DNA of 64,000 nucleotides from Stigmatella ashevillena. GTDB taxonomy: Bacteria > Myxococcota > Myxococcia > Myxococcales > Myxococcaceae. This document shows, piece by piece, positions 55,666-64,000 of this stretch. The position numbers and the translations under genes are program-made. The stretch covers positions 1,674,001 through 1,738,000 of the forward strand of contig NZ_JAQNDM010000002.1 of the NCBI RefSeq assembly GCF_028368975.1, given 5' to 3'. The stretch's first letter is position 1. Every line of letters starts with the position of its first letter. The notes beneath the pieces were generated by a model. The model searched no databases and was not told the origin of the DNA. It saw only the letters and a program-made list of their open reading frames with translations.

Positions 55666-58600
55666 TCGCCGAGATCTTCCTCAGACAGCACGCTGCGCGT
55701 CAGCTCAAGCAGCTCAGCCGAGACTTCGTCCGCGGACAGCCCCTCGACCTCGGCCGCTGCCGCGTCCGTTCGCGGCTGCGGCGCCACGGGCGCGGATGCG
55801 GCTACGGACGCGGGCGCACCCGGGAACAGGCGCCCTTTGAGGTAGCGAGAGAAGCGCTCCACGGTCGAGTGGTCGAACAGGGCCGAGGTGGCCAGCGGCA
55901 CATCGAACGCGGCCTCCATGCGGCGCCGGAAGTGAACTGCGGAGAGCGAGTCCATCCCCAGCTCGTAGAACCCGCGCCAGGGCTCCGGCGGCCGCGAAGG
56001 CGGGTGCCCGAGCACCTCGCCGAGCTCCCCGCGCACGTGGGCAACGAGCAGTTCGTCCACCTCGTGTGGCGCTGCTGCCTTGAGACGCTCCCCGATCCGG
56101 GCTGCTGCGGGGGAGCTCCCGGCGGCCCCTGCCCGCCCAGCCGCGAGCTCCGCGAACAGCGCGGGCGGTCGCCGCGCGTCCGAGAACACGCCGTCCCAGT
56201 CCACCTGAGCGACGGCGACCTGAGGTCGTCCGCTCCCGAGCGCGGCCCCGAGCGCGCCGAGCGCGGCTTCAGGGGACATCGGACAGAGCCGGTGCGCTGC
56301 CCACCGCGCGGCGTCGAGTTTGGAGGACATCCCCGCGCCCGCCCAGGGACCGAAGTCCACGGCGGTCGCCGGGAGCCCGAGCTTGTGCCGGTGGTGCGCG
56401 AGCGCGCCGAGGAACGCATTGGCGGCGCCGTAGTTCGCTTGGCCGGGCGCACCGAAGAGGGCACCCACCGAGGAGAAGAGCACGAAGAGCTCCAAGGGCT
56501 GCCCTACGGTTAGCTCGTGCAGGCTCCATGCACCGTCGACCTTCGGGGCCATCACGTTGCGGAGCCGCTCGGGCGTGAGCTGAGGCAGCATCGCCTCGTC
56601 CAGTACACCGGCCGCGTGCACCACCCCGCGCAGCGGAGGCATGGACTTCGCCACGTGCACCAGTGCGTGGGACAACGCCTCACGGTCGACGACGTCGACG
56701 CTCGCCACGTGAACGTTGGCGCCCCTCGAGCGGAGCCGCTCCAGGGTCCCCGAGTGCGCTTGCAACGCAGGGCGACGCGCGAACAGCGCGAGGTGCCGGG
56801 CCCCGCGCTCCACCATCCACTCGGCAACCTGGAGCCCGAGCGCGCCGAGGCCGCCGGTGACCAGATAGGTGCCGTCCGACCGCAGCGATGGGGCATGGCC
56901 CCCTGCGGCCCGCACGCGCTCCAAGCGCGCCACGTACCGCCGCTCGCCACGCCAGGCAGCCTGTGACTCCCCATCCGTGCCGAGCTCTGCGAGCAGCTGT
57001 CCGGCGAGCGCGGTGCAATCCCCCGCGCCGAGATCCACGGCCCTGCACGAGAGCTCCGGCAGTTCCTGCTGCACCGAACGCGCGAAGCCCCAGAGCGGGG
57101 CCTGCGAGACGTCCACCTCCCCCCCTTCAACTGCCTGGCTCTCCCGCGTAACGAGCCAGAGCCGCGTGAGCGGCGTCACACCGGCCGCATGCAGCGCCTG
57201 GACGAGGCGCAGCGCACTCCCGGTACTCCGCACCTCGGCAGCACGGAGCGCTTCGAGCCCCGTGGCCGCTGCGTCGAGGCTGCAGGCGTGCACGACGCCC
57301 AGTGTGCCAGCCCAGCTGCTCGCCTGTACGATCTGTCCCTGGAACGGGGCAGCCGCGTCGAGCTCGCGCGTCACCTCGGCCGCAGAGAGGGACAGACACC
57401 GCTCGCCGCGCGCCTCGAGCGCCTTGACGAGCGAGGCGCCGACGCCACTTGCGTCGCAGAGCACGAGCCAGCCAGCCACGCTGCTGCTCCCAGCAACTGG
57501 CGCGGGCGCACTCCGCCAGGAGAGGGCGTACGTAACGCCGGGGGCTTCGTCGCTCCGGACGCCCGTCGCCTCGGGACCGCCGCGGCCCGGAAGCGGGTCG
57601 TCCACCCAGTAGCGCTCACGCTGCCACGCATAGCCGGGCAGCGCCACGCAGCGGCGCGCAGGGCCGTGCAGGGCCCGCCAGTCCAGAGCGGCGCCCTGGA
57701 CGTACAACTGGCCTGCGCTCTGCATCAACGTCTGCCACGCGTCGCGCCCGCTTCGTAGGCTCGCGAGGCAGACGGCCTCGGGAGGCAGAACGCTGGCCGC
57801 GAGGCCGGAGAGCACCGGCTGGGGCCCCACCTCGAGGAACAGGCCGCGTCCACCCTTGACGAGTGTCTGCACGCCCTGCGCGAACCGCACGGGCTGGCGC
57901 AGCTGTTGCTCCCAGTACCGCGCGGAGATGGACAACGCCTGCTCACCCGTGAGGTTGGTGACCCACGCCACCTTCGGAGGGCGAAAGCTGACGGACGCCG
58001 CCGCACGCCCGAACGCCGGGAGCGCCGGCTCCATCAGTGCGGAGTGGAACGCATGGGACACCGTGAGCGCACGGATCTTGGTACCGCGCGACGCGAGCGC
58101 GCCGGCGATCGTGTCGACGTCCGCCGCCGGCCCCGAGAGCACCACGCTGCTGGGGCCGTTGAAGGCCGCGAGCGACACCGCCGGGTGCATCGCCAGGAGA
58201 GGGCGGACCTCTGCCTCCCCTCCCTGGACCGCCACCATCACGCCGCCCGCCGGCAGTTGCTGCATGAGGCGCGCGCGCTCGGCGACGAGCCGGATACCTT
58301 CCTCCAGCTCGAACACGCCAGCGACGCACGCGGCCGGGAACTCGCCCACGCTGTGGCCGAGCACCGCGTCCGGCACCACGCCCCACTCGCGCCACACCTC
58401 GCACAGCGCGTACTCGAGCGCGAACAGCGCTGGCTGCGTGTACTGCGTCTGGTCCAGCAGCGAGCCCTCGCCGAAGAGCACCTGCGTGAGTGGCAGAGGA
58501 AGCACTCCCTCGAGCGCCCGCGCGCAACGGTCGATGGCCTTGCGGAACGTGGGGTGCGACTCGTAGAGCTCGCGGCCCATCCCCGCGTACTGCGAGCCCT

Positions 58601-60224
58601 GTCCGGTGAAGAGGAACGTCAACTGCGGCCGCTGCTCCGCATGGGGCGTCCTGCCTGCGACGATGTGGCCGTGCGGAGCACCCTCGGCGTATGCGTCCAG
58701 CGCCTCGGCGAGCTCGTCGTGGCTCCTGCACACCGCGGCGAGCCGGAAGGTGTGGTGCGCTCTACGAGCGCCGGACGTGAAGCAGATGTCCGCGAGCGCC
58801 TCGCGTCGGCCCGCCTCCGAGCGCAGGAAGGCGGCGTGCGAGCGGGCCTGCGCGCGCAGCGCAGGCTCGCTGCGCGCAGACAGGGTGAGCAGGCTCCAGG
58901 GCCTCGCCGCCACCACGGACCGCGCAGCTGGGGCCGACGGCTCCTCGATCACCACGTGCGCGTTGGTGCCGCCAATCCCAAACGAGCTGACGCCCGCACG
59001 GCGCGGATGGGCGCCCTTCGGGAACGGCTGAGCCCGGGGGGGCACGAAGAACGGCGTGGAGGGGAAGTCGCAGCCGGGGTTGGGCTCCTGGAAGTGTGCG
59101 AGCGGGGGCAGCTCTCCACGCTCGAGCACGAGGACCGCCTTGATGAGGCCGGCGATGCCGGCGGCCGACTCCAGATGCCCGAGGTTCGCCTTCACGGAGC
59201 CCACGGCACAGGTGCCCCGCGGCACGCCCGAGAACACCTCCGCGAGCGCTTGCAACTCCAGCGGGTCTCCCACCCGCGTCGCGGTGCCGTGACACTCGAG
59301 GTACCCCACCGTCTCGGGCTCCACGCCCGCGAGGCTCAGGGCCTCGGAGATGACGCGCGCCTGACCCTCGTGGCTCGGCGCCATGTAGCCCACCTTCGAG
59401 GCGCCATCGTTGTTGATAGCAGACCCCTTGATGACGGCGCGGATCGGATCGCCGTCCTTCAGAGCATCCTCCAGGCGCTTGATGACGATGACCCCCAGGC
59501 CACTGCCCTGAATGGTCCCGGCGCCGCGCGCGTCGAAGCTGCGACAGCGCCCGTCAGGCGAGAGGATGCCGCCCTCCTGGTAGATGTAGCCCACGCGCTG
59601 CGGGACTCGCAGGCACACGCCGCCCGCGAGCGCCATGTCCGACTCGCCGTCCAGCACGCTCTGACACGCGAGATGCACCGCGACGAGCGACGTGGAACAC
59701 GAGGTCTGCACACAGAGGCTCGGGCCGCGCAGGTTCAGCTTGTAGGAGACGCGGCTGGCCAGATAGTCCTTGTCGTTGGCAACCTGGAGCTGAAGGTGCT
59801 CGATGACGGGCATCGAGCCGGCCTCACGCAGGAACTTGCGGAGCAGGTACGTGGAGTAGCTGGTGCCCGCGAAAACACCGATGGCGCCCGAGTAGCGGCC
59901 AGGGTCCACGCCGCCGTTCTCCAGAGCCTCCCACGCGCACTCGAGGAACAGCCGATGCTGCGGGTCGATGAGCTCCACTTCCTTCGGGCTGAACCCGAAG
60001 AACTCCGCGTCGAACGTCTCGATGTCGTCCAGGACGGACGCGCGGCGCACGTACTTCGGGTTGCTCAGAGACGCCTCGCTGACGCCCGCCGCACGGAGCT
60101 CCGCGTCCGTGAGGTCGCTCACGCAATCGGCGCCGCTGCGGATGTTCTCCCAGAAGCGCTCGAGCGTGCTCGCGCCCGGGAAACGTCCCGCCATCCCGAT
60201 GATTGCCAAATCCGCGCCGCTCAT
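55662..60224 (-). CDS. PKS module KS-AT-KR-ACP accepting from the NRPS
   Basis: A 1520-residue protein; the start overlaps the NRPS stop (ATGA). KS about 1-425 with Cys176 in TSCSTS and HGTATR, a variant seen in KSs that take aminoacyl chains from NRPS modules, which fits the neighbour. AT about 530-825 with Ser625 in GHSVGE and HAFH (malonyl). A structural KR half lies before the catalytic KR (about 1115-1290; GGLGALG, Ser, and Tyr in GQANYGAAN; an LDE loop suggesting B-type). ACP Ser1426 in GMDSL. There is no DH, so the module should leave a beta-hydroxy group next to the amino-acid-derived heterocycle. The last ~30 residues form an acidic docking helix (LSADEVSAELLEL), matched by the coiled-coil N-terminus of the next protein. 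Confidence 0.94.
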
Positions 60225-63200
60225 CCTTCCGCCCCCTTGCGGCGCCCGCGCGCTTCTCGCCGCGCCGCCGCGCGGTCCGCCCCAGCCTGCACCGCCGCTG
60301 CGGGCCCGCTCCCCTTCTGCGCCAGGAATGCCGCGAGCGAGCGCACCGTTGGGAAGCGGAACGGGTCCGTGGCGCGCACGTCGAGCTTCAACGTCTCGCG
60401 CAGCGCGGCGGTGATGCGCACGATGGCCGTGGAGTCCGCGCCCAGGTCGAAGAATTGGCCGTCCACGCTGAGCTCGGTGAGCTTGAGCTCCTCCTGGACG
60501 AGCCGGCTGATTTGAAGCTCGAGCTCATTGCCCGGCGCGACGAACGCAGCCTTCGGCTGCGCCTGCGCGAGCGCGAGCCCGGCCAGCGCCTGGCGGTCCA
60601 CCTTGCCATTCGCGCTGAGCGGCAGCGAGTCCCCAAGCACGAGCGTGGGGAGCATGTGCGAGGGCAGCCGCTCGCGCAGGAACTCGAGGAGCGTCTCCTC
60701 GGACGCCTCCTGCTTGATGGACACGAACGCAACGAGCCGCTTCTTGCCGCCGGCAGGCGCGGCCACCGTCACCGCCGCCACCCGGACCGCCGGATGCTGC
60801 GCCAGTGCCGCTTCGATCTCCCCGAGCTCGATGCGGTGGCCCTGAATCTTCACCTGCAGGTCCTCGCGCCCGAGGAACTCGATGTTGCCGTCCGGGAGCA
60901 GGCGGCCGAGGTCGCCGCTGCGATACAGCCGCTCTCCGGTACGCGGATGCGTGATGAACTTCTGCCGCGTCTTCTCCGAGTCCCCCCAGTAGCCGAGCCC
61001 CACGCCGACACCCGCGATGTACAGCTGGCCGGGGACCCACACAGGCCGTGGCTCGAGCTGCTCGTCGAGCACGTAGTAGCGCGCGTTGGTCATCGGCCGT
61101 CCGTAGGGGATGCTCGGCCATGACGGGTCCACCGTCCCCACCGGGTAGCAGATGTCCCAGACGCATGTCTCCGTGGGCCCGCCCGCAGAGATGACCTGCG
61201 CCCCTGGCGCGAGCGCGCGAATGCGGTTGGGCAAAGTGACTGGCACCCAGTCCCCCGAGAGAACCACCTTGCGCAGAGAGGTCGGACGCGGCTGAGACGG
61301 GTCGCGCTCGAGCGTCTCGACCAGCATCTCCATGAAGGCGGGCACGCTATTCCAGAACGTCACCCGCTCGCGCGTCAGCAACTCCACCCAATGGAGCGGG
61401 TCCTTCACCGACGCCGCATCCGGCATCACCACGCAGCCGCCAGCCGCGAGCATCCCGAAGACGTCATAGACGGACAGGTCGTGGTTGAGCGCGGTCAGCG
61501 CGATGTTCCGGTCCCCGGTGCCAACGCCGAAGCGCGCGTTGACGTCGAGCATGCGGTTGACCGCGTTGCGGTGGCTGAGCATCGCCCCCTTCGGCACCCC
61601 GGTGGAGCCGGACGTGTAGATGACGTACGCGAGGTCCTCCGACGCGGGAGGAGCAGCCGGGCGCAGGGTTTCGGGGCCCTGCGGCTCGGCGTCCTCCACC
61701 AGGACGCGCTCGAGGCCCGGCGGCCAGAAGACCCTCGCGTCGACTTCCTGCTGCGTCAGCACCGCGCGCACCTGGCCCTGCTCGAGGAGGAGCTTCAGCC
61801 GCTCGGGGGGCAGCTCAGGGTCCACCGGCAGGTAGGCCGCGCCGCACCCATGGATCGCGAGCACGGCGACGAGCTGCTCCCACCCCTTCTCCAGCACCAC
61901 GCCGACAAGGCTGCCCTTCGTGCAGCCGAGTGCCCCGAGCCGGTGGCTGAGCGCGTTGGCGCGCCCGTGCAGTTCCCCGTAGGTCAGCGTGCGGCGCGGG
62001 CTGATGACGGCCTCGGCGTGGGGGCGCGCTTGCACCTGCTTCTGAAAGAGTGAGTACAGGGTCTCGGTGGAGACCGGTGCGTCCGTGGCGTTGAGCTCCG
62101 CGAGCAGCCGCACCGTCTCAGCCGACAGCGCCACGCGCCGCGGACGGACCTCCGTCCAGGCCGTCTCATCCATCGCGAGCTGCTCGAGCAGGAGCCGGTA
62201 GCTCTCGAACATCTGGTCCAGCATGCCGGAGGGGAACAGCTCCTCCACCGAGTCCCAGGACGCGGCGAGCCCCCCGTCCTCCTGCTGGACCTGGTTGTCG
62301 ATCCACAGCTGTGGCGTCTGTGTCAGCGTGAAGACCGGCTCGGAGATCTGCTTCCACGCGGACGCCCAGTCGGCGTAGCCCTCGGAGCGCAAGCTGAGCA
62401 GGCTCGCGAAGACGATGGGCAGCGACGCATTGGACGTCTTCTGGACGCGCGCCAGCTCCCGCAGCGCCTGCACCCCGCTGATGTGCTGCGTGTGCTCGAT
62501 GTCCTGCCACAGCTGGGCCTGGGTCCGCTGGACGCGCGACTCGAAGCTCTCCGGGACGGAGAGGTCCAGTCCCAGGAGGATCATCGAGGTGAAGTCACCC
62601 AGCAGCTCGTTGACCTGAGGGTGCATGGGCATGCGGCTGAAGAGCGGGATGTTGAGCGTGAAGCGCGGGCTCTTGCTCCAGGCCGCGAGCACCTCGGCGT
62701 AGACCGAGATGAGAACCGACGAGAGCGTCAGTCCGCGCGCCTTCGCCCTCGCCTGCAGCTGCGCCCAGCGCGTCGCATCCAACCGTGCCACCCGGCGCTT
62801 GAACCGGCTCGTCTTGAGCGAAGAAGGCGCGCGGGCCAGCGGGAGCTCCGGAGCGGGCGGCAGCTCGCGCACGCGCGAGCGCCAGTACGCCAGGGACTGC
62901 TGCGCCGTCTGGCTGTCGTGCAGCTTGCGCTCCGCAAGGACGTAGTCCCGGTACGAGATGTCCAGAGCCGACAGCTCCGCGTCCGGGTCCTGATACGCCC
63001 GGGCGACGTCGTACGCGAGCAGCGCGAGGCTGCCGCCGTCGAGTTGGACCAGGTCGACGCTCTGGTGGAGCCGGGTGGCGCCGCCGGGCAGGAGCGTCGC
63101 GCGAACCTCGACCTGCGGCGCCCGGTCGAGCGGGAGGACCTGGTGCGAGAGCTCATCGCGCACCTGCGCGAGCCCGACCTCGACCTCCGCGGGCGAGGCC

Positions 63201-63682
63201 TGACTCAGGTCGAGCACGCCGATGCGCAGCGGCGGGACTTCGCGAAGAATCTGCTGACGCCCGTCCGGGAGGATGACCGCCCGGAGCATGTCGTGCCGGG
63301 CGATGACCTTCTGCCAAGCGCGCTCCATCCGGGGCACGTCCAGGGGGCGGAAGTCGTGCTCCCAGTACACGTGGATGGACACCTCGCCCATCTCCACGGC
63401 GCCGCCCCGCCCCAGCCAGTACGCCTGCTGGATGTCGGTGAGCGGGAACGGCTCGTAGCGGTTCGCGGGGTCGGCAACGAGCGGAGGGACTTCGGGCTCG
63501 ACCGGCTGCGCCTTGCGCGCCCGGAGCAACGCGAGGAGCTGCGGCTTGTGCTCGGTGAGCCGCTGGCGGATCTCCGTGGTGAGCGCCCCCTTCGGAGCGT
63601 TCACGGACAGCTGGTCGCCCTCGCCGAGCGAGATATAAATCCCCTGCTGCGCGAGTCCGGAGAGAAGTTCGGTGACGCTCAT
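60221..63682 (-). CDS. NRPS module Cy-A-PCP with TubC docking domain, predicted cysteine
   Basis: A 1153-residue protein from ATG 63682, which overlaps the previous stop (ATGA); the longer frame upstream only reads through the ACP gene. Residues 1-55 are a TubC-like docking domain. Cy domain about 75-505, with the D-x4-D signature at Asp210/Asp215 in place of a condensation HHxxxDG. A domain about 530-1030 with TSGSTG, RSGDLG and Lys1027. Reading the specificity pocket by hand gives D735, L736, Y739, N778, V807, S809, A833, V841, W842 and K1027 (DLYNVSAVWK), close to known cysteine codes. PCP Ser1084 in GADS. Cy plus Cys should form a methyl-free thiazoline. There is no oxidase insertion in the A domain, so oxidation to thiazole would need another enzyme. 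Serine (oxazoline) is a less likely alternative. Confidence 0.94.
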   Translation of the reverse strand: MSVTELLSGLAQQGIYISLGEGDQLSVNAPKGALTTEIRQRLTEHKPQLLALLRARKAQPVEPEVPPLVADPANRYEPFPLTDIQQAYWLGRGGAVEMGEVSIHVYWEHDFRPLDVPRMERAWQKVIARHDMLRAVILPDGRQQILREVPPLRIGVLDLSQASPAEVEVGLAQVRDELSHQVLPLDRAPQVEVRATLLPGGATRLHQSVDLVQLDGGSLALLAYDVARAYQDPDAELSALDISYRDYVLAERKLHDSQTAQQSLAYWRSRVRELPPAPELPLARAPSSLKTSRFKRRVARLDATRWAQLQARAKARGLTLSSVLISVYAEVLAAWSKSPRFTLNIPLFSRMPMHPQVNELLGDFTSMILLGLDLSVPESFESRVQRTQAQLWQDIEHTQHISGVQALRELARVQKTSNASLPIVFASLLSLRSEGYADWASAWKQISEPVFTLTQTPQLWIDNQVQQEDGGLAASWDSVEELFPSGMLDQMFESYRLLLEQLAMDETAWTEVRPRRVALSAETVRLLAELNATDAPVSTETLYSLFQKQVQARPHAEAVISPRRTLTYGELHGRANALSHRLGALGCTKGSLVGVVLEKGWEQLVAVLAIHGCGAAYLPVDPELPPERLKLLLEQGQVRAVLTQQEVDARVFWPPGLERVLVEDAEPQGPETLRPAAPPASEDLAYVIYTSGSTGVPKGAMLSHRNAVNRMLDVNARFGVGTGDRNIALTALNHDLSVYDVFGMLAAGGCVVMPDAASVKDPLHWVELLTRERVTFWNSVPAFMEMLVETLERDPSQPRPTSLRKVVLSGDWVPVTLPNRIRALAPGAQVISAGGPTETCVWDICYPVGTVDPSWPSIPYGRPMTNARYYVLDEQLEPRPVWVPGQLYIAGVGVGLGYWGDSEKTRQKFITHPRTGERLYRSGDLGRLLPDGNIEFLGREDLQVKIQGHRIELGEIEAALAQHPAVRVAAVTVAAPAGGKKRLVAFVSIKQEASEETLLEFLRERLPSHMLPTLVLGDSLPLSANGKVDRQALAGLALAQAQPKAAFVAPGNELELQISRLVQEELKLTELSVDGQFFDLGADSTAIVRITAALRETLKLDVRATDPFRFPTVRSLAAFLAQKGSGPAAAVQAGADRAAARREARGRRKGAEG

Positions 63683-63999
63683 AGCTGGATGACCTCGCGC
63701 TCCTCGGCGTCTGGGCCGTGAGCGGGGGGCGGCGGTGGATCGGCCAGGGCACTGGACGCCGCCAGGTGGTGCTCGATGTCCTGCGCGAGGTCCGCGATGC
63801 ACGCGCCCGCGATCAGGCGCGCCACCGCGAGGTTGAACCCGAACTCGGACTTCAGCCTGCGTCGCAGCTCCACCGTCATCAGCGAGTCGAGCCCCAGGAG
63901 AACGAGCGACTTGTGCACGCTGAGCTCGCCGACGGCAACGCGCAGCGCCTTCGCGAGGTGGGCCGTCAGATGTGCCTGAAGGAGCGCGCGACGCTCCGG
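63679..63999 (-). CDS. C-terminal ACP of an upstream PKS (5' end outside the window)
   Basis: The frame is open to the right edge and ends in TGA overlapping the NRPS ATG. About 106 residues are visible: an ACP with GLDSL (helix 2 LMTVELRRRL), then a proline-rich linker (five Pro in a row) and an acidic tail ending EEREVIQL. A short acidic C-terminal tail just upstream of a TubC-bearing NRPS is what TubC domains bind, so this protein probably hands its chain to the NRPS. The rest of the PKS lies outside the window. Confidence 0.88.
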   Translation of the reverse strand, partial: PERRALLQAHLTAHLAKALRVAVGELSVHKSLVLLGLDSLMTVELRRRLKSEFGFNLAVARLIAGACIADLAQDIEHHLAASSALADPPPPPAHGPDAEEREVIQL

Positions 64000-64000
64000 A

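Noticed and set aside
60221-63682. A start at 63802, 40 codons further upstream
   Set aside because: Those residues only read the ACP gene in another frame. ATG 63682 begins a TubC docking domain and overlaps the ACP stop.

Overview
The window is one end-to-end stretch of secondary-metabolism DNA from a high-GC bacterium, most likely a myxobacterium (Myxococcota). The clues are multimodular cis-AT type I PKSs, a giant PKS that opens with ACP-KS-AT-AT (a starter layout typical of myxobacterial pathways), a TubC-type docking domain on a cysteine-type NRPS module, and densely overlapping genes. The genus cannot be read from the sequence, and I could not match either cluster to a named compound.

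Left cluster (1-17344, + strand). A fully reducing PKS module cut by the window edge ([KS]-AT-DH-ER-KR-ACP) is followed by a KS-AT-DH-ACP protein without a KR, a HemN-like radical SAM enzyme, an alpha/beta hydrolase that may release the product, a leucine-rich-repeat protein, and a 1411-residue protein with the order acyl-ligase (AL)-ER-ACP-KS. That last layout recalls the starter-loading proteins of the rapamycin/FK506 type. The AT domains of the first two PKSs are an almost perfect 854-bp repeat whose codon use differs from everything around it.

Junction (17345-17520). A 92-bp gap holds a strong hairpin terminator, followed by a minus-strand tRNA-Gly(GCC) gene. The last PKS gene of the right cluster runs in frame into this tRNA and takes its stop codon from the D arm. 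Both PKS genes flanking the junction look as if they lack a normal C-terminal continuation.

Right cluster (17488-64000, - strand). Eight genes, mostly coupled by ATGA overlaps, read leftward: the C-terminal ACP of a PKS cut by the window edge; Cy-A-PCP NRPS (predicted Cys, giving a thiazoline); PKS KS-AT-KR-ACP; PKS KS-AT(dead)-ACP / KS-AT-DH(dead)-KR-ACP; PKS KS-AT-DH(dead)-ACP-TE; an MDR reductase resembling crotonyl-CoA carboxylase/reductase; a 6194-residue PKS (ACP-KS-AT-AT-DH-KR-ACP / KS-AT-DH-KR-ACP / KS-AT-DH-ER-KR-ACP); and PKS KS-AT(dead)-DH(dead)-KR-ACP. The starter protein is encoded near the promoter-distal end and the TE protein upstream of it, so gene order and assembly order differ.

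How it may work (inference). The right cluster would start on the giant PKS with a tandem-AT-loaded starter and methylmalonyl-type extenders, pass through one or more AT-dead modules, incorporate a cysteine heterocycle, add malonyl and probably an alkylmalonyl unit (VAGH motif in one AT, with the CCR-like reductase as supplier), and be released by the TE. The left cluster would build a reduced chain from a ligase-activated starter and modify it with the radical SAM enzyme.

Apart from the 92-bp gap, coding sequence covers the whole window. I saw no transposase, integrase, CRISPR array, transporter or pathway-specific regulator.
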